In this document: positions 36,988 to 49,014 of the stretch, one piece after another | Numbering within the stretch: the first letter of the stretch is position 1 | Layout: every line of letters starts with the position of its first letter | NCBI GenBank assembly: GCA_030620095.1 | Contig: JAUTXW010005180.1 | Location: forward strand, 1-64,000 | Source: Kuschelorhynchus macadamiae | Taxonomy: Eukaryota > Arthropoda > Insecta > Coleoptera > Curculionidae | Reading direction: 5' to 3' | DNA: 64,000 nt | The notes under the pieces: generated by a model | Databases searched by the model: none | What the model saw: the letters and a program-made list of their open reading frames with translations, nothing else | Told to the model about the DNA's origin: nothing | Program-made: the position numbers and the translations under genes

Positions 36988-39900
36988 ACCGCTTTAGGTA
37001 CATTTTTTTTATTGGGTTTGTAAAGTCGATAGTCGCGGATCTCTTGAATCGTGATACTGTTAAGAATGTGTGTGACAATATACCTGTTTTATTTACATAC
37101 CTAACAATCGTTCAGATTTAAACAAACCTACACTTTTTATCTACCAAATTTTTTGTCTAGATCTAACATACATATACATACATACATACAAATATTCATT
37201 AATTTAACGTATCTACTTAGATAAAAACGTAAACAGAGCTTCGATTCTCCAATATATCATTTTTAATTTTTTTTTTAGTCGGATCTATCACTTTTATTAA
37301 TTTTCTTCATAAAAAGGTTTCTATTCGAGAAAATTGAAATTTATCGGCTTATTAAACATTTAATGAGGCTTCTCTGTTTCACAATTGATTTCTAAGCAAA
37401 ATTTCAACTTGGGTTAAGTAGATACTGATATTTTAAACAATTCATTAGACCGCCATTTCGTTCCACCATGGCGGTGAATTTTTCTCAAAATTTTTACCAG
37501 TTCCCTATATATTTGATTTTTGAGCACAATTTGAACATAATCGATGAAGTTGTTTTTTGCACTGACTACAAAATTTTATTAGGCCGCCATTTTGGATTTG
37601 TATCAAAACTTACCTGTCGATTTTTCTGCAAAATTTGTGGTAATTTTTTAATAATAATTTTTTTAACATTTTAATAGACCGCCATATTGGATTTTTACCA
37701 AAATGTCACCACGTCATCTCCATATGATCTTTAATTTGGAACCAAAATTTGAAGTAAATAGGATAAGTAGTTTTTGAGCTTTGTCGCGGACAGTTATTCA
37801 GACAAACCGACAGACAATAAAACAAATTAAGTTTCTATGCCATTGAATTCCACAATTTTTCAGTATCAGTACATTTACCCTAGCTCTTGCTGTTTATTTA
37901 ATTTGATTTTAACGGTTTGTGCGTTGTCAAAATATGTTTATTTTTTCGTTTTTTACCTCCAAAAAATAGTGACAATTAAAAAAAAATATTTTCAATCAAG
38001 CCACTCGCAATCTTAAACAAGAATGCAATACTCTTACAAAACTAAATAATATGGTGACCAAACTGACCAGGCATACTCAAGGTAAAGAACACATTACACA
38101 CCTTTTAAAGTATTAGCATTTCTAAATTCATTTAAACATTTCATGATAAAACTCAGTCTAGTTTTAAAGCATTATTACACTAAGATATTTGACAGTTTCA
38201 ACTAGACATCAGTACACCAAATGTTATTGTGGAACTCCAAATTCCTAATTTTTATATCTCGTGTCTTTTCCAAAAGATATGATTTTAGCCAATTGAATAG
38301 TTGGCCACGAATGCCCAAGGTTTGAACTTTTTCAAGAAATAAATCGCTGACAAAGGCTCTAGTAAAACATGTATAAGCTGCATCAACTTGTTAATGACTG
38401 TAGGTTATTTAAACTATGTGATTGACTAAAAGATAAAAAAAAAACTAGATACTTCAATATTACAGGAATTATTGGAAATTTTTGTTATAACTCTATAATT
38501 GTTAATGCCCGTTCTGTTCCTATATTTAAACACAGATTTTTTTCACTCTTGAGGAAAAGAAATCAGTACAATAGAACTATTAAACAAGTGATATAGATAA
38601 TACTACCCCTATGGGGCAGGATGGAAACAAAGAGTCGGTAGAATCTCAATTATATATAAATAACTAAGTCCTTTAAAACAGATAAAAAACGATTTTGGGA
38701 GCTGCTTCATATTTCTAGGGCTACCTCTGTAACAGAAGAAAATGTATTTAAAAATAAAAGACATTTGACGAGCTTCACCGTTTGCTAAAAAATCTCAATG
38801 CTCTTTTTTTCGTTTTCAGAGGTCTGTTTAATTCTATTAGCGCTACCCTATATAATGAAAAAACATGGTTTTATTCAAGAAAATTGTAGTTTCCCCGTTT
38901 TTTTTGATTTTTTTTTCGTTTCTGGGGAACTATCCTTTTAGGGCTACCCTGTATTCTGGACAAACAGTATTTTGTATACTACAAAAATTAAGTAAATTCG
39001 TCGTGTCTCGCCCCGTTTCTACGCCAATGAATTCCACAATTTTTCAGTATCAGAACATTTACCCTAGATCTGGCTGTTTTCAGTTTGATTTTAACGGTTT
39101 GTGCGTTGTCAAAATATGATTTTTTTTTGTTTTTTACCTCCAAAAAATATCGAGAGATATAAGCATATATTTTTATAACTGATACTAACGTTCAAATTTG
39201 TATTATCCCAAAATGCCTGCATATTTATATGGGACTAGATATAGTATAAGTAAAAACTTACATGAAATCTGACTTTTCTGAAACACTCTGCTTCTGTACA
39301 CAGGTCAATCTTAAAATTTAACTTTCGTATATTTACTGAAGCTTTCTGACTATATTAAATTTACTGTTTCCTCTATAATATACATATTTCTGTTTAAAAT
39401 ACTTGCAATCGAGAAGATATTAGCAAATATCTGGACCTCTTTATATTGAATTAAAAACTTGGTGTCTTGTTAAAGTGTAAGTGTAAAACCTATCCATTAC
39501 AGCCTACCTTAAAAAAGGCAATTATCTTTAAAAACGACCAAAATCTGCATTTTTTGGTGAAACTCGATTTTACCCGGTTTCTGTACCTCCGACAAAAGAA
39601 CACGTTATAATATGTTTTGTAGAAAAAAGATCAAAAAGATACCAACACATCGTTACGAAGGCTTAATGCCGGACAAACAAATGTGTGCACACTACATTTA
39701 AAAAAAATTTCTCAAAATTAATCCTTAACTCCGATCGAACTGAATTTTATGCTAGTGTCTAGAGGAAACATAGACGTTTCGTTGGAGATATTACTTGATT
39801 CGCATAGAGTCAATCGTTCAGATGTTACAGTGCCAAACTTAAAACACTAGTGAAACATAGAAACAAAATTGCAGTTGTATTTCTAAAAGGCTCGCCCTGT

Positions 39901-42900
39901 ATAAACCTGTAAGCAAAATCTGCTAACATTTGAAGGGTAAAAACAGTTTTTTTAGTTTTTTGTTTTCAATTTCGATCACTTTCTCCGCATTTAAGGCATA
40001 GGCAGCCTATTTCGATTTTGAATCTCCTTTATGATCTCCATCGAACTGTCGTCTCAGTTTGGTCGAAGTAGTCGCGTTACAGCTCCGCAAAATGCCTCCA
40101 AAGTTGCCTCATTTTTACCCCCTTTTTATTTTTTTTAAACGACATCCCACGCTCCGATGTCGTCCGTGAACAGACTTGTCCGAGATTTTTGGACAGCAAA
40201 TCCGAAAAAAAAATGCCCCACCTCGAAAAATTAACCATAGCGAGCTGCATTTTGAATCATCGAGATATCAAAAAAGCCCTTATCGGACGCCACTGCTAAG
40301 TTATTATAGACTCCACCGAAATTTCATTTTTACCAAACGCCAATTTATCCTCTACGATTGGCCTTTAGGCTCACTTCTTCCCAGACGTACCGTTATGGTA
40401 CTGGAGGGTGCCGAATGTTAAAAAACACGAATTTCTGAAAAGTTTCGGTTCGTTAATTTCACACAGTATAAATGTAGTGTTTTTAAGAAATTTAATTAGA
40501 ATTCCATCAGAATTACATCCAACATTACCCCTCAAATCTGTTATACTGTCAGGCGCGGATCTAAGATTTTGGTTTAGGAGGGCTAAGGTACTAAATTAGA
40601 AACTTAAATTTGCCTTTTATCAGTAACTTATAAGATGGCTACATGAAAATATCAAGCAAGTTTTAATTTGGGGGTAGGGAGAACTAAAATCTGTTACTGT
40701 ATACTGCATAACTTATACAGATATATTAGTGACATCAAAGCTACTAATATTGACAGGGTTATCATAGCTAAAATTAATAACACAGTCACTGTGACTGTTC
40801 AGAAAAAATATTTACTTTAATGATTGAGTTAGTATCTTCCCATTGAAAAGTACAATGAAGAATAAGATATCTGATAAGCATAATTATTTAATATCAATTT
40901 AAATTCATTTAAAAATATCATGAATTGTGTCTTTCTAGCCCAAACGTTTTTATTTTTCTAATTTGCATTTTTCCTTAAACCTTTATGCTGTTTAAAGACC
41001 ATCTTCATGATTCTAGCTTGATTGATCTATCTAATAAGTAGACATAACTTGGATATCCAAGGCTTTTTTTTTTAATTGTAAACGTTTTGAGATTGTGACA
41101 TTATATTATAGCTCATTTTTTTCGGCGACCAGTATGCCGTGGTTGTTGGTTATAAGTAAACAAATATTCCTAGTCTATAAGGAAGTTGCATTTTAAAGAG
41201 TTTACCGCCAATAACATAAATTTATTTTGTTTGCTAGGTCCCAGCAAACTACTGAGATATGAATGTTTAATGATCAACTGAAACAATAACAGTTCATATT
41301 AATGTCGATGATAAAGTTCAATGTGTTTTAAACTTAGTCTTTTTTAAGAAAATAATTTTGATCTTAAAACAAATGAATTATTTAAAAAATGCCCCAAGCG
41401 AAGAAACGATCTTAAAGAAAGAATCTAAGTAACAAAATTACCACCAGTTGGGTGGTGAAAAATAGGTCACTATGAAGGTACTTAAAAATACCCTAGAATT
41501 ATTCTTTCTTTTTTTGCGGTTAGTACTTGGCTCGGGTGTTGCGTTGTCGTTGGCAGTGTGGGCTGTGGAACCTATTTTCTAATAAAGAAGGTGTTTGGCA
41601 TGACTACACTAGACCATTATATCAGGGAATCTGTTCTAATTAATTGTTAAGTCAGAGGCCTTTTTACTGTTCGTACCCGACCCCAAAAGTCTGCAATCAT
41701 ATTAATATCCCAATAACTGTTCGAGAAGGTAACAAACCATGCCAGCTAAGAATTATTAAAAAAATTTAGGGATTTCTCTCAGAAGCCAAGAATATAGAAT
41801 ATGACGTTAAGCAATCAACAGTTGGTATAATTTTCCCTCTGATATTGCTATAGAAATATAGGGCAAGCACTTTCAAAAATAGTGGCAGCAGATTGGTAGA
41901 TAATTATTGTGCAATATTGGTATAGCCAATTGTCAAAAAAAATGGAAAAAGCTGTAAACGTTAATTTGTTTAACTACTTTAAAAGTTCAGGTTTTTTTAC
42001 GACAATAAGTATAGCTTCCGCGAGTCCAGTGATACATGTTTTTCCACTGTCGACATGATTTCAGACATTCAAATAAATGTTGACAAGATCTATATGTATG
42101 CTTTTCTCTCGCTGGTCTTAAAAGAAGATATTTAATACAGTGAGCCATCAAATGTTGCTCCAAAAGACGGATATGGGTGTGAGGGGAACTGCCTTCAATA
42201 TTTCAGTGACTACCTGCACGACAGGAAATAGCATGTATCTTTTGATCACATTTTACATTAGATTTAAATTTGTACTGAAGAAAAAAACAGATTTAGTTAT
42301 AGTTTTTGTAACTAATTTAATTATCCTTTGTTTCAAGGATATTAAATGTAAAAAGGATATGCCTACTCGAAAACGTAATTTCTCTTGGTTTCAAGAAAAA
42401 CATTTTTAATTTAAGAATGCACTACAAAAAAGTATCTGTCGTCCAATTTTAGTCTGAGTTCAGAAATTCGCTGAGGGAGATGAAACACTTACCTCTTTCT
42501 TCAGCCCCCTGCTAATGCAGAGGTCCAAGATGTCCTTTACAAAAATCATCAGTGATTTATTTTCCTCTATAAAATATGCCAGTGCTATATATACAAAAAC
42601 AACATGCATGTCACATAATGACTCACCCCTGATATTAATATTTTCTTACAAAAGGTTACAATATGATATCAGAATAGTTTAGGATACCCACTGTTGCCCA
42701 AACAAAGTGCTTGCACAATAAAAATAATTATGAAACATTGATCACTGAAGGCCTTCTAAAAATAAAAAGGAATTATCTTACCAAAGCCTTTGGGTTCCTG
42801 ATTTCCATTGTGATATTTGAAGCTAGGATCATTTTCTGTTCCCCAGTTGCTGGAACAACAAAAAAAAAAGCTTTGTGATGCATGTTAAATTAAATAAAAA

Positions 42901-45900
42901 GTCAAGAATGAAGTTGTAAGTACTTGTCAAATACTTTAAATACTTTTTGGTATCTGAAATATACATATATTTTAATTATTTAGTATCGAATTACACTTGA
43001 CATAATTACTCCCTAATTTGGTTTGGTACCAAAAAAATATTCAAAGTATTCATAAATTTTACTTGAAATACAAAAGTAATTAAAATACTATCAAAAGTAT
43101 AGTAAAACCCCGATTATCCATGCACATTTTGGCCTCTCTTGAAATTCCTAAATATGTTTTTGTTTCAACTCATAATAAAACATAACGTATACAATATAAA
43201 TTGTTCCAGATTGGCCAATAACCACAAGTAGTTTCTGAATGCACTACTTTTGTTCACAAAACAGAGCTTACAGGTACCACAGGTAAAGGCTGGTTATAGC
43301 TAATAATGGTAACTAAAGTAACCTTAAACTTGTCACTGTTGATTTGATTAGACTCTGAAATCTTAAACCAAACTGAATCACAATCATAGATAAAGCATTG
43401 GTCAGTTTGCCTATAATATAGATAGGCAAAATCGGTCCCGTATTTAGCTCCTTCTAGCGTTTGTAGCCTTCAGGATCTTTTTTAAAATTAATACAGGTTG
43501 TTCCAAATTAATGCTCGTAGTATTTTGCAATAGTAAACATACAACATACAAATATGCTAGCAATATCAATCTGAAATACAATCACCGATAATCTAAAAAG
43601 AAGCAAACAAATATAAATCATATACTTAAATTAATTCCTAAAATTTGAATAACTCATTCAAAAATGTCAGAATAATGGAAGTGCGTTATTGTTTGTATTC
43701 CTGGTTTCCATGACAACATAGTCAATGTGCTGCCTTCCAGCAAAAATGTAGTCTGTATAGATGATATGATCTAAAATAATCTAAATACTACAGGCTAAAA
43801 GGATTAAACCTAACAGAACATTCGAGAAGGATTTTTTACACTATCATAGTCATTAAAAATTAAGGTAAGTCTATTTCATTAACCTAACTTAACCTAAAAC
43901 TTAACAAACCTATAACTATAATGTATCTTTATAAAATAATGTCTGCATTGAGTAATACATTATTAGTCATTTGAGACATTTGTTGTGTGCTTATAATTTT
44001 CCAGTATGTTTCAATATTTTTCAAGTTGATGTGCACCAGGATGTGTTCACCAAATAATCACGTTAATATATTAAATATTGATATATACAACAGTGTAATA
44101 TAAAGCAAAATAAAAAAAAACTGAAAAATAAATAAAAATTGCTGAATTCATATTGTACGAACAGATACATAAAATGGTTATATGACCTACTGATATTTAA
44201 ATCTAATAAGGTTTGTGTAATTTTTTAGTTTTCTTTATATATTAATATATCAAATTTTTAGTTTCTTTACATGTTAATATATCAAATTTTTAGTTTGCAT
44301 GTAAAATAAATAAGTGTTTCAGTTATCCATGTTTTTCAATTACTCGTCACCCACCTGGTCCCATCAGAGTCAGATAATCAGGATTTTACTGTACATACTT
44401 CGATTACCTAAATCTATTTCCTGTTAAATTACTAATCACTCGAGTAACCACTATAGCTCATTCAGTTTACATAAAAAGATCATGATGGTAATTTTGGAAA
44501 TATCGAGTGTTCAAATCAATTTAAGTGTTGACTGATTTGCATCATATTAATGCTTTACTTTATAAGACTGGTGTTAACAATATTAACCCGAGTAGAACTT
44601 TTGTGTTGTTGCATCAACTGCAAACGTTGTAACTTTCAAAGAAATATTTATACTTACCACATCAATTAAAATGCACCAAAGACAACTTGGGAACAAAACC
44701 TATCACTGAATCATAATTTATTTCTCCCTGACCCGAAATATTACCTTTAAATAACACAGTCTCTATATTTTGATTATTGTATCTTAGTGTGAATAAATGC
44801 TAATTAATGTATTTATTTCTTTATTCTGGAAATAAATATACAAATAATCAATTTGGTTTTTCTTACATAAGTAATTAACAACTATAATATTTGCAACCAT
44901 CCATCCATGCATACAATACTGGAATAGACCCTAATTTGCTGACCAGGTGAATTTTGCTGATCCATTAGAAACTTTGCTGCACCAAGAAAGAGGTGTGAGT
45001 TTTGATTCTGTTAAATGTTTGTTTAGTTTGTTCTGAATTTTATATCCCTTCGTTTGCCCCCTATACACACTATAAAATAATCAATACTAGGAAAATCTGC
45101 TGACCGTTTCAAGTTTGGCACACGAATCTGAGTCTATGAAAAGAATGTGAGTAACTATGGAAACAGTGCATTATACATTCGCGGTTGGCTAAAATTCTGC
45201 ATATCCATGGAAACAGCCCCCTTCTGACACTTCTCTCCCTTTTTGTCGTGGCTTTAGATCCATGTGGTGTACTTTAGAAACTTTGCTGACCAGTAGGAGG
45301 AGTGATAGTTTTGATGATCCCAAACCCTATTATCAAGTTATACACATTTTATGTCTTTTAGTTTGGTTGAATAATTAATGGTGCATGGGGGAGAGTCAAA
45401 TATTGTAAAATTGTATATATCTAATATAAAATTTATAAAAGCTTAATTAGTGTAGAACATCAAAACTCACTTACTCATCCAGAGAGCCAGAAAGGTTTCT
45501 AATGGGCCAACAGATGTCTCTAGTGTTTTATAGCACACGAGGGGGTAAATAAAAGGTTATAAAAATGTACAAAAAAATTAAAATAGAACTTAGGAGCATC
45601 AGAACTATTACTCTCACCAACTATCATGAGTCAGAAAAAATTCATCTAAGCAAATTAGCTCCTTAATTCTTGTGTTGAAAATAGCTTCTCTCGAAAGGTA
45701 ACCTTTTAGAACTGACAATTTAAAAATTACTGCTCTCAGAAGAAAAAGGTTGTACCTATTTATGTGGAGTTGAGATGATATGTGACAACGCATCATCTTA
45801 TTCAAATTTTTAAATTAGATAAAGATTTAGAAATTATACTACTAATCAAACCAAACTCAACTAGTCAGTGGCAAAACCAACCAGACAGAATCCCTTTAAT

Positions 45901-46300
45901 TAATTAAAATAACTTAAAAATATACTTACTGAGTGAGTTCAACAGTGGCTTTTCTGCCTAAAGCCCATTCAGTACGAGAACTTGTGCCAAGTTCACCTGG
46001 TGTACCATGTTCATATCCCATGAAATACAGAGAAAATTTCATTGACGGAAAATCCAGTTTTGTCAATAGTTTCATACCCAAAACATTAGAATAGAAAGGA
46101 AGGGATACTTGAGGATCTTTTATTCTATACATTGTTTGCTGCATGATGAAATCCTAAAAATACCTATTTTTAAAAATGAAAAAACTAATTTTTTTCAAAC
46201 TGTACTAAAGTTAAGAAAATACCTTTGTTTCTTCTGGAGTTTGACCACATAATTTTAAGGCATCTTCATTTGACAGAGGAACTTTTTCTGTATCCCCCAT
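35099..46300 (-). CDS. Glo1: Lactoylglutathione lyase (glyoxalase I), four exons
   Basis: This enzyme converts the methylglyoxal-glutathione hemithioacetal to S-lactoylglutathione in the cytosol. Exons on the minus strand: 46223-46300, 45930-46153, 42782-42849 and 35099-35289; all are GT-AG and in phase, giving 186 residues. It begins MGDTEKVPLSNEDALKLCGQ. The first glyoxalase half has QQTMYRIKDP, FYSNVLGMKLL and FPSMKFSLYFMGYE. RKATVELTHNWGTEND and GFGHIGLVVPDVYKAC follow, then VKKPDDGKMKGIAF and DPDGYWIEI. The metal ligands expected in the family (Gln of QQT, Glu of VELTHNWG, His of GHIG, Glu of WIEI) are all present. Introns of 7.5 and 3.1 kb are full of repeats. It is intact and probably functional. 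Confidence 0.96.
35640..35940 (+). repeat. Copy of the GGCGGCC dispersed repeat family
   Basis: It contains ATTACAGATCTTCACGTTTT, AGGGTCCCTAAATGTCG, CATGTTTCTCCATTTCTGTC, GGTCGGTCTC and a degraded GGTGGAACAGAATGACGGCC end. The order is that of the minus-strand copy at 31960-33160. It lies in the large Glo1 intron. Confidence 0.65.
36187..36790. repeat. Degenerate ~120-bp tandem array
   Basis: About five units each start AAAATGGCGGCGCCAA..., with later units AAAATGGCGGCCCTAACATGG and AAAATGCAGGGTGGTGCCAA. Each continues with GAATTTT(A/G)ACA, (T)ATAGATT..G, TGAAA..TCGG, and ATTTTTAGT(G/A)AATATTT. Unit starts are near 36192, 36354, 36473, 36592 and 36706. The array is satellite-like, diverged and non-coding, inside the Glo1 intron. 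Confidence 0.65.
36922..36985. repeat. (AT)n microsatellite
   Basis: A 64-bp AT run in the large Glo1 intron. Open frames across it are artefacts. Confidence 0.95.
37440..37810 (-). repeat. Copy of the GGCGGCC dispersed repeat family
   Basis: AGACCGCCATTTCGTTCCAC, AGGCCGCCATTTTGGATTTG and AGACCGCCATATTGGATTTT head three successive units. The CTACTTATCC-type block (in complement) and GACAAACCGACAGACAA follow. Same family as 31960-33160. Confidence 0.65.
37827..39150. repeat. Direct repeat pair ~1.19 kb apart
   Basis: 37838-37975 and 39021-39150 share GAATTCCACAATTTTTCAGT, ACATTTACCCTAG, GATTTTAACGGTTTGTGCGT and TTTTTTACCTCCAAAAAATA with few changes. The DNA between them has (A/G)GCGCTACCCT-type units near 38720, 38840 and 38940. 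This could be direct terminal repeats of a short element or parts of one diverged array. No coding seen. Confidence 0.6.
39151..41960. other. Glo1 intron with unclassified repeats
   Basis: GCTCGCCCTGTATA at 39890 resembles the outer end of Tc1-type elements, and TCAGGCGCGGATCTAAGATT near 40550 looks like a multicopy sequence. No gene, and no complete element could be delimited. Confidence 0.3.
41965..42260 (+). pseudogene. LINE reverse transcriptase fragment in Glo1 intron
   Basis: Plus-strand shifted frames read a YSFRES..(D)TCFSTVDMISDIQ stretch, then TVSHQMLLQK and YGVRGTAFNI-like and SDYLHDRK-like pieces. These correspond to the finger/palm region around motif A of a non-LTR reverse transcriptase. 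The motif-A aspartate region itself is damaged. It is a short dead fragment. Confidence 0.55.
43100..44391. mobile_element. Non-autonomous pogo-like element
   Basis: The ends are TAGTAAAACCCCGATTATCC at 43100 and the complement of CAGTAAAATCCTGATTATCT ending at 44391. They are flanked by TA at 43098-43099 and 44392-44393. These termini are typical of pogo-type MITEs. The 1292-bp interior has no open frame of note. It lies in the second Glo1 intron. Confidence 0.75.
44392..45929. other. Glo1 intron 2 remainder; nothing recognised
   Basis: AT-rich. Short AAACTTTGCTG(A/C)CC blocks near 44980 and 45280 hint at an old duplication. No gene. Confidence 0.35.
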
Positions 46301-47094
46301 GGCTAATAAATAAAAAAAGTATACAGAGATCCTCCTTTAACAATTTTTTTAAGGTTAAATAAAGGCACGGACGACAACGTTTGTGGATAAAGTCTTATTA
46401 AGTTTATTTGTAATTCATGGGCTATATAAAAACATCATTTTTAATCTTTATTATGTTAAAAAAGTTTATATTAATTATCTTTTGTTTACTTTCGCGTTTT
46501 AACCTTTCTTAATATATAGGTACGTCAAGGTCAGGTTATTTTAACTCATGGACTACAGAATTTCATTTTAACCTTTTCTAAAAAAGGGTTATTATTAAGA
46601 CAGTGTAAGACTAGCAGTTTAATTAAAGCTATCGGTGTTTGTTTTAATTTAAATTTCATATTTTGAAAAAAAATGTCTTAATAATAGATAAAACAATAAA
46701 AGATGACCTAGGTATGAAATATTTTTTTACCCACAAGTTTCCCTAAGTACAGAAAGAAAAGTCTTTTGATGAGAGATAACTATATATATGTACCTATTTA
46801 TTTGACCAAAATTACAATTTGCCTGTAGAGCATAGATTGTGTCAATACAAGTTCAAACAAAATAACTTTAAAATTACCTTTAAAAATATGTATAAACTTA
46901 AAAATTAATGGATAACGAAGGTAAAATAAATAAAGCTACTTAATAACTAAAAAAAAAGACCTGAAAACCACATGTAAGAAATGACAAAAAGCAAGACACC
47001 AGTGATGCCAGAATGTCCCACTATACTTACAAATAAAAACATCTATATATTTACAAAATATTATATTTAAATATAAATACAAATGTTTGAAACA
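46301..47094. other. Glo1 promoter region and RPB6 3' spacer
   Basis: Both flanking genes are on the minus strand. This holds the Glo1 5' region and the end of RPB6. No TATA box can be assigned with confidence. Confidence 0.4.
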
Positions 47095-47591
47095 CTAATG
47101 ATCAATAATAATTAGCTCGTCAATACCCCAGTCTTCATACGAGTGATCGGGCAAGTATCTTCTAATAATAATGGGAATTTTACGTTGTTTCAGCTCCTTC
47201 ATAGCAATTTGTAGTGGATCAGTCTCACCATCTAGTTCTACCATTACAGGAGCGCACATAGCGATCTGCAAAGCTCTTGTCCCTAGTACTCGAGCTCTTT
47301 CATATTTTGTCATATACTTTGTTGTTATTCGTTTATTTTTTGGTACACCACCCCCAGCTTGGCCTGAAAATAATATAGTTAATAACTACTCACAACTGAA
47401 TTATACTTTTTAAGAAAGAATAAAAAAGAGAAATTAAGAAAATGTGAATATATATTATACCTACCTGGTTGCAGAATATCAATATTATCACCTTCTTCTT
47501 CTGGCTGCTCTAGGTCTTCAATGTTGTCATCTTCAACATCATCGTCAAAATCGTCCCCAACGTCGTTATCATCAAATTCTTCATCTGCCAT
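47095..47591 (-). CDS. RPB6: RNA polymerase subunit RPB6 (RPABC2)
   Basis: Shared small subunit of RNA polymerases I, II and III that helps hold the clamp and the assembly of the largest subunit in the nucleus. Exons 47465-47591 and 47095-47363 join in phase (CCAG|GTAG; TTTTCAG|GC) to give 131 residues, the usual length. The N-terminus is strongly acidic (MADEEFDDNDVGDDFDDD). The globular RPB6/omega-like part reads GGVPKNKRITTKYMTKYERA, RVLGTRALQIAMCAPVMVEL, DGETDPLQIAMKEL and IPIIIRRYLPDHSYEDW. It is fully conserved, with no sign of damage. Confidence 0.97.
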
Positions 47592-48328
47592 ATTTATAAT
47601 TAGATTTTAAGGTCAATAGAATACTAAAACGAATCTCAACTGAGCAAAAATTTACAGGTCACAAATGGTTCCGACTTTTCTGAACTGTCCAGATTGTACG
47701 GCGTGCCACAACCGTACAAACAAATTGATTAACAAAGATAAATATATATAGGTAAAGATGTTTAATTGATGCTTAACATTGCTTTCCTTGATTTGTTTTT
47801 TTAATTTTCTACCTATTTTGTTGATTGTCATTTGTTTAGGCTTTTGCTACAGTGTCTACAGTAGTCACAGTACAGGAAATAAACTTGGGTAGTAGTTTGT
47901 GTACAGTGTCACACCAGGTATTGTTTGATGATACGAATGTTTTTATCGAATTTTTAAACAAACCATCGTACATTTTATTCGTTGCATCAAAATTGGGCTG
48001 GTGTTTCAAATTCGTCTTTACTGCCGGAAATGAAATGTGACGACTAATAAAAGAAAATCAACTGCGTTAGTGAATCGAAGTATTAGTCTACTACTTTGCT
48101 TATAATTTAAAAACCAGGGCCTACTGTTAATAGAATTTAAAAGAACAGATTATAACTCCCCACTCCTCTAGCGTATAAAATTCCAATTTATCTTATTTGT
48201 ATGATTATTATCCCGCTAATATAATAATTATTATATTGGCAACACTTGCCAATATAATAATTATTATTGCTAATGCTTGGTTAATCCGACAATCGCTTAA
48301 ATCTCAAACTAGTCCGTCACTTTATAAT
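47592..48328. other. RPB6 5' region up to the large transposon
   Basis: This contains the RPB6 promoter side and the perfect hairpin at 48221-48267. An open frame at 47852-48040 has no recognisable motif and is not called. Confidence 0.4.
48221..48267. repeat. Perfect 22-bp hairpin with 3-base loop
   Basis: ATAATAATTATTATATTGGC plus AA (48221-48242) is exactly complementary to 48246-48267, with the loop CAC. It lies 60 bp outside the left end of the 10-kb transposon. Confidence 0.9.
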
Positions 48329-48351
48329 AATCATGGTGGGAAGAAAACAAG
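48329..48351 (+). repeat. Left terminal inverted repeat of the 10-kb transposon
   Basis: Starts AATCATGGTGGGAAGAAAAC, preceded by the AT duplication. Confidence 0.9.
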
Positions 48352-49014
48352 CTGAGCCTACGAGCAAATTTTGATGACGTCTATTGTGAGGCGAAATCAG
48401 GGCCGATTAAAATGACAGGTTAGCCATGTTTTAATCGTGTAAAGGCCTCAAAAAATTATAGTACACCTTTGCTGAACTTTGTTAACGGAATTCATGTATC
48501 CGTCACAATTCTGTCTTCTTTTATGATTACGGCGAAAACAGAGATGGAAATATGCCTATCGCTTAAAGAGCTGTTAATTATAAAATCACCCTAGACTTAT
48601 TAATCAGTTTTGTTAATTAGGCGATCTAAAACACGTGACCTGTCAAATCAAATATGGCCGGCTTAGGACATACATTTGCCATCTGATGTTTATTTTCTTA
48701 TGAAAGTTCAGGGTTATAACAGCAGTTGTGTCTCGATATTATTGCTTAATTTATATATTTTAAAGTGATTTAGTTATTAAGTGGTTTAAGAAAGGCCACT
48801 AATATATTCATAGGTACCTGTTTATGATTTGGAATGTTTTACGGCCTAGAAAGGTCGATTGCGTTTAGCTACCTGTACCTGGTCATGAAATTAGTTGATA
48901 TTGGGAGCAAGCAGATGTACTTTTAGTTTAGTTCGTGTTAATTAAGAAGAGTGATAAGTGCACATTTAAAAGACTTTCTTAGTGACCTAGTAGATAAAGT
49001 GATAAAAAATTAAC
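48352..49014 (+). promoter_or_regulatory. 5' region of the SWIM/YqaJ gene
   Basis: This is the leader between the terminal repeat and the ATG at 49015. It contains the shared upstream block at 48640-48670 and an ACACGTGAC E-box-like site at 48631. No TATA box was identified. Confidence 0.4.
48640..48670 (+). promoter_or_regulatory. Shared upstream block, SWIM/YqaJ side
   Basis: CTGTCAAATCAAATATGGCC followed by GGCTTAGGACA. The same block (CTGTCAAACAAAATCCAATATGGCCGCCTTAGGACA in two parts) lies upstream of the transposase gene in the same orientation relative to transcription. The GGCCATATT core resembles YY1/Pho sites, which is inference. Confidence 0.55.

Noticed and set aside
40176..40599. 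Overlapping plus-strand frames in the Glo1 intron
   Set aside because: No family resemblance; they lie in multicopy-looking repeat sequence.
47852..48040. 62-codon plus-strand frame upstream of RPB6
   Set aside because: No motif, no splice or promoter support, and it sits in the RPB6 5' spacer.
48221..48267. Hairpin as a transcription terminator
   Set aside because: Hairpin terminators of this kind are bacterial; the locus is eukaryotic, so it was kept only as a repeat.
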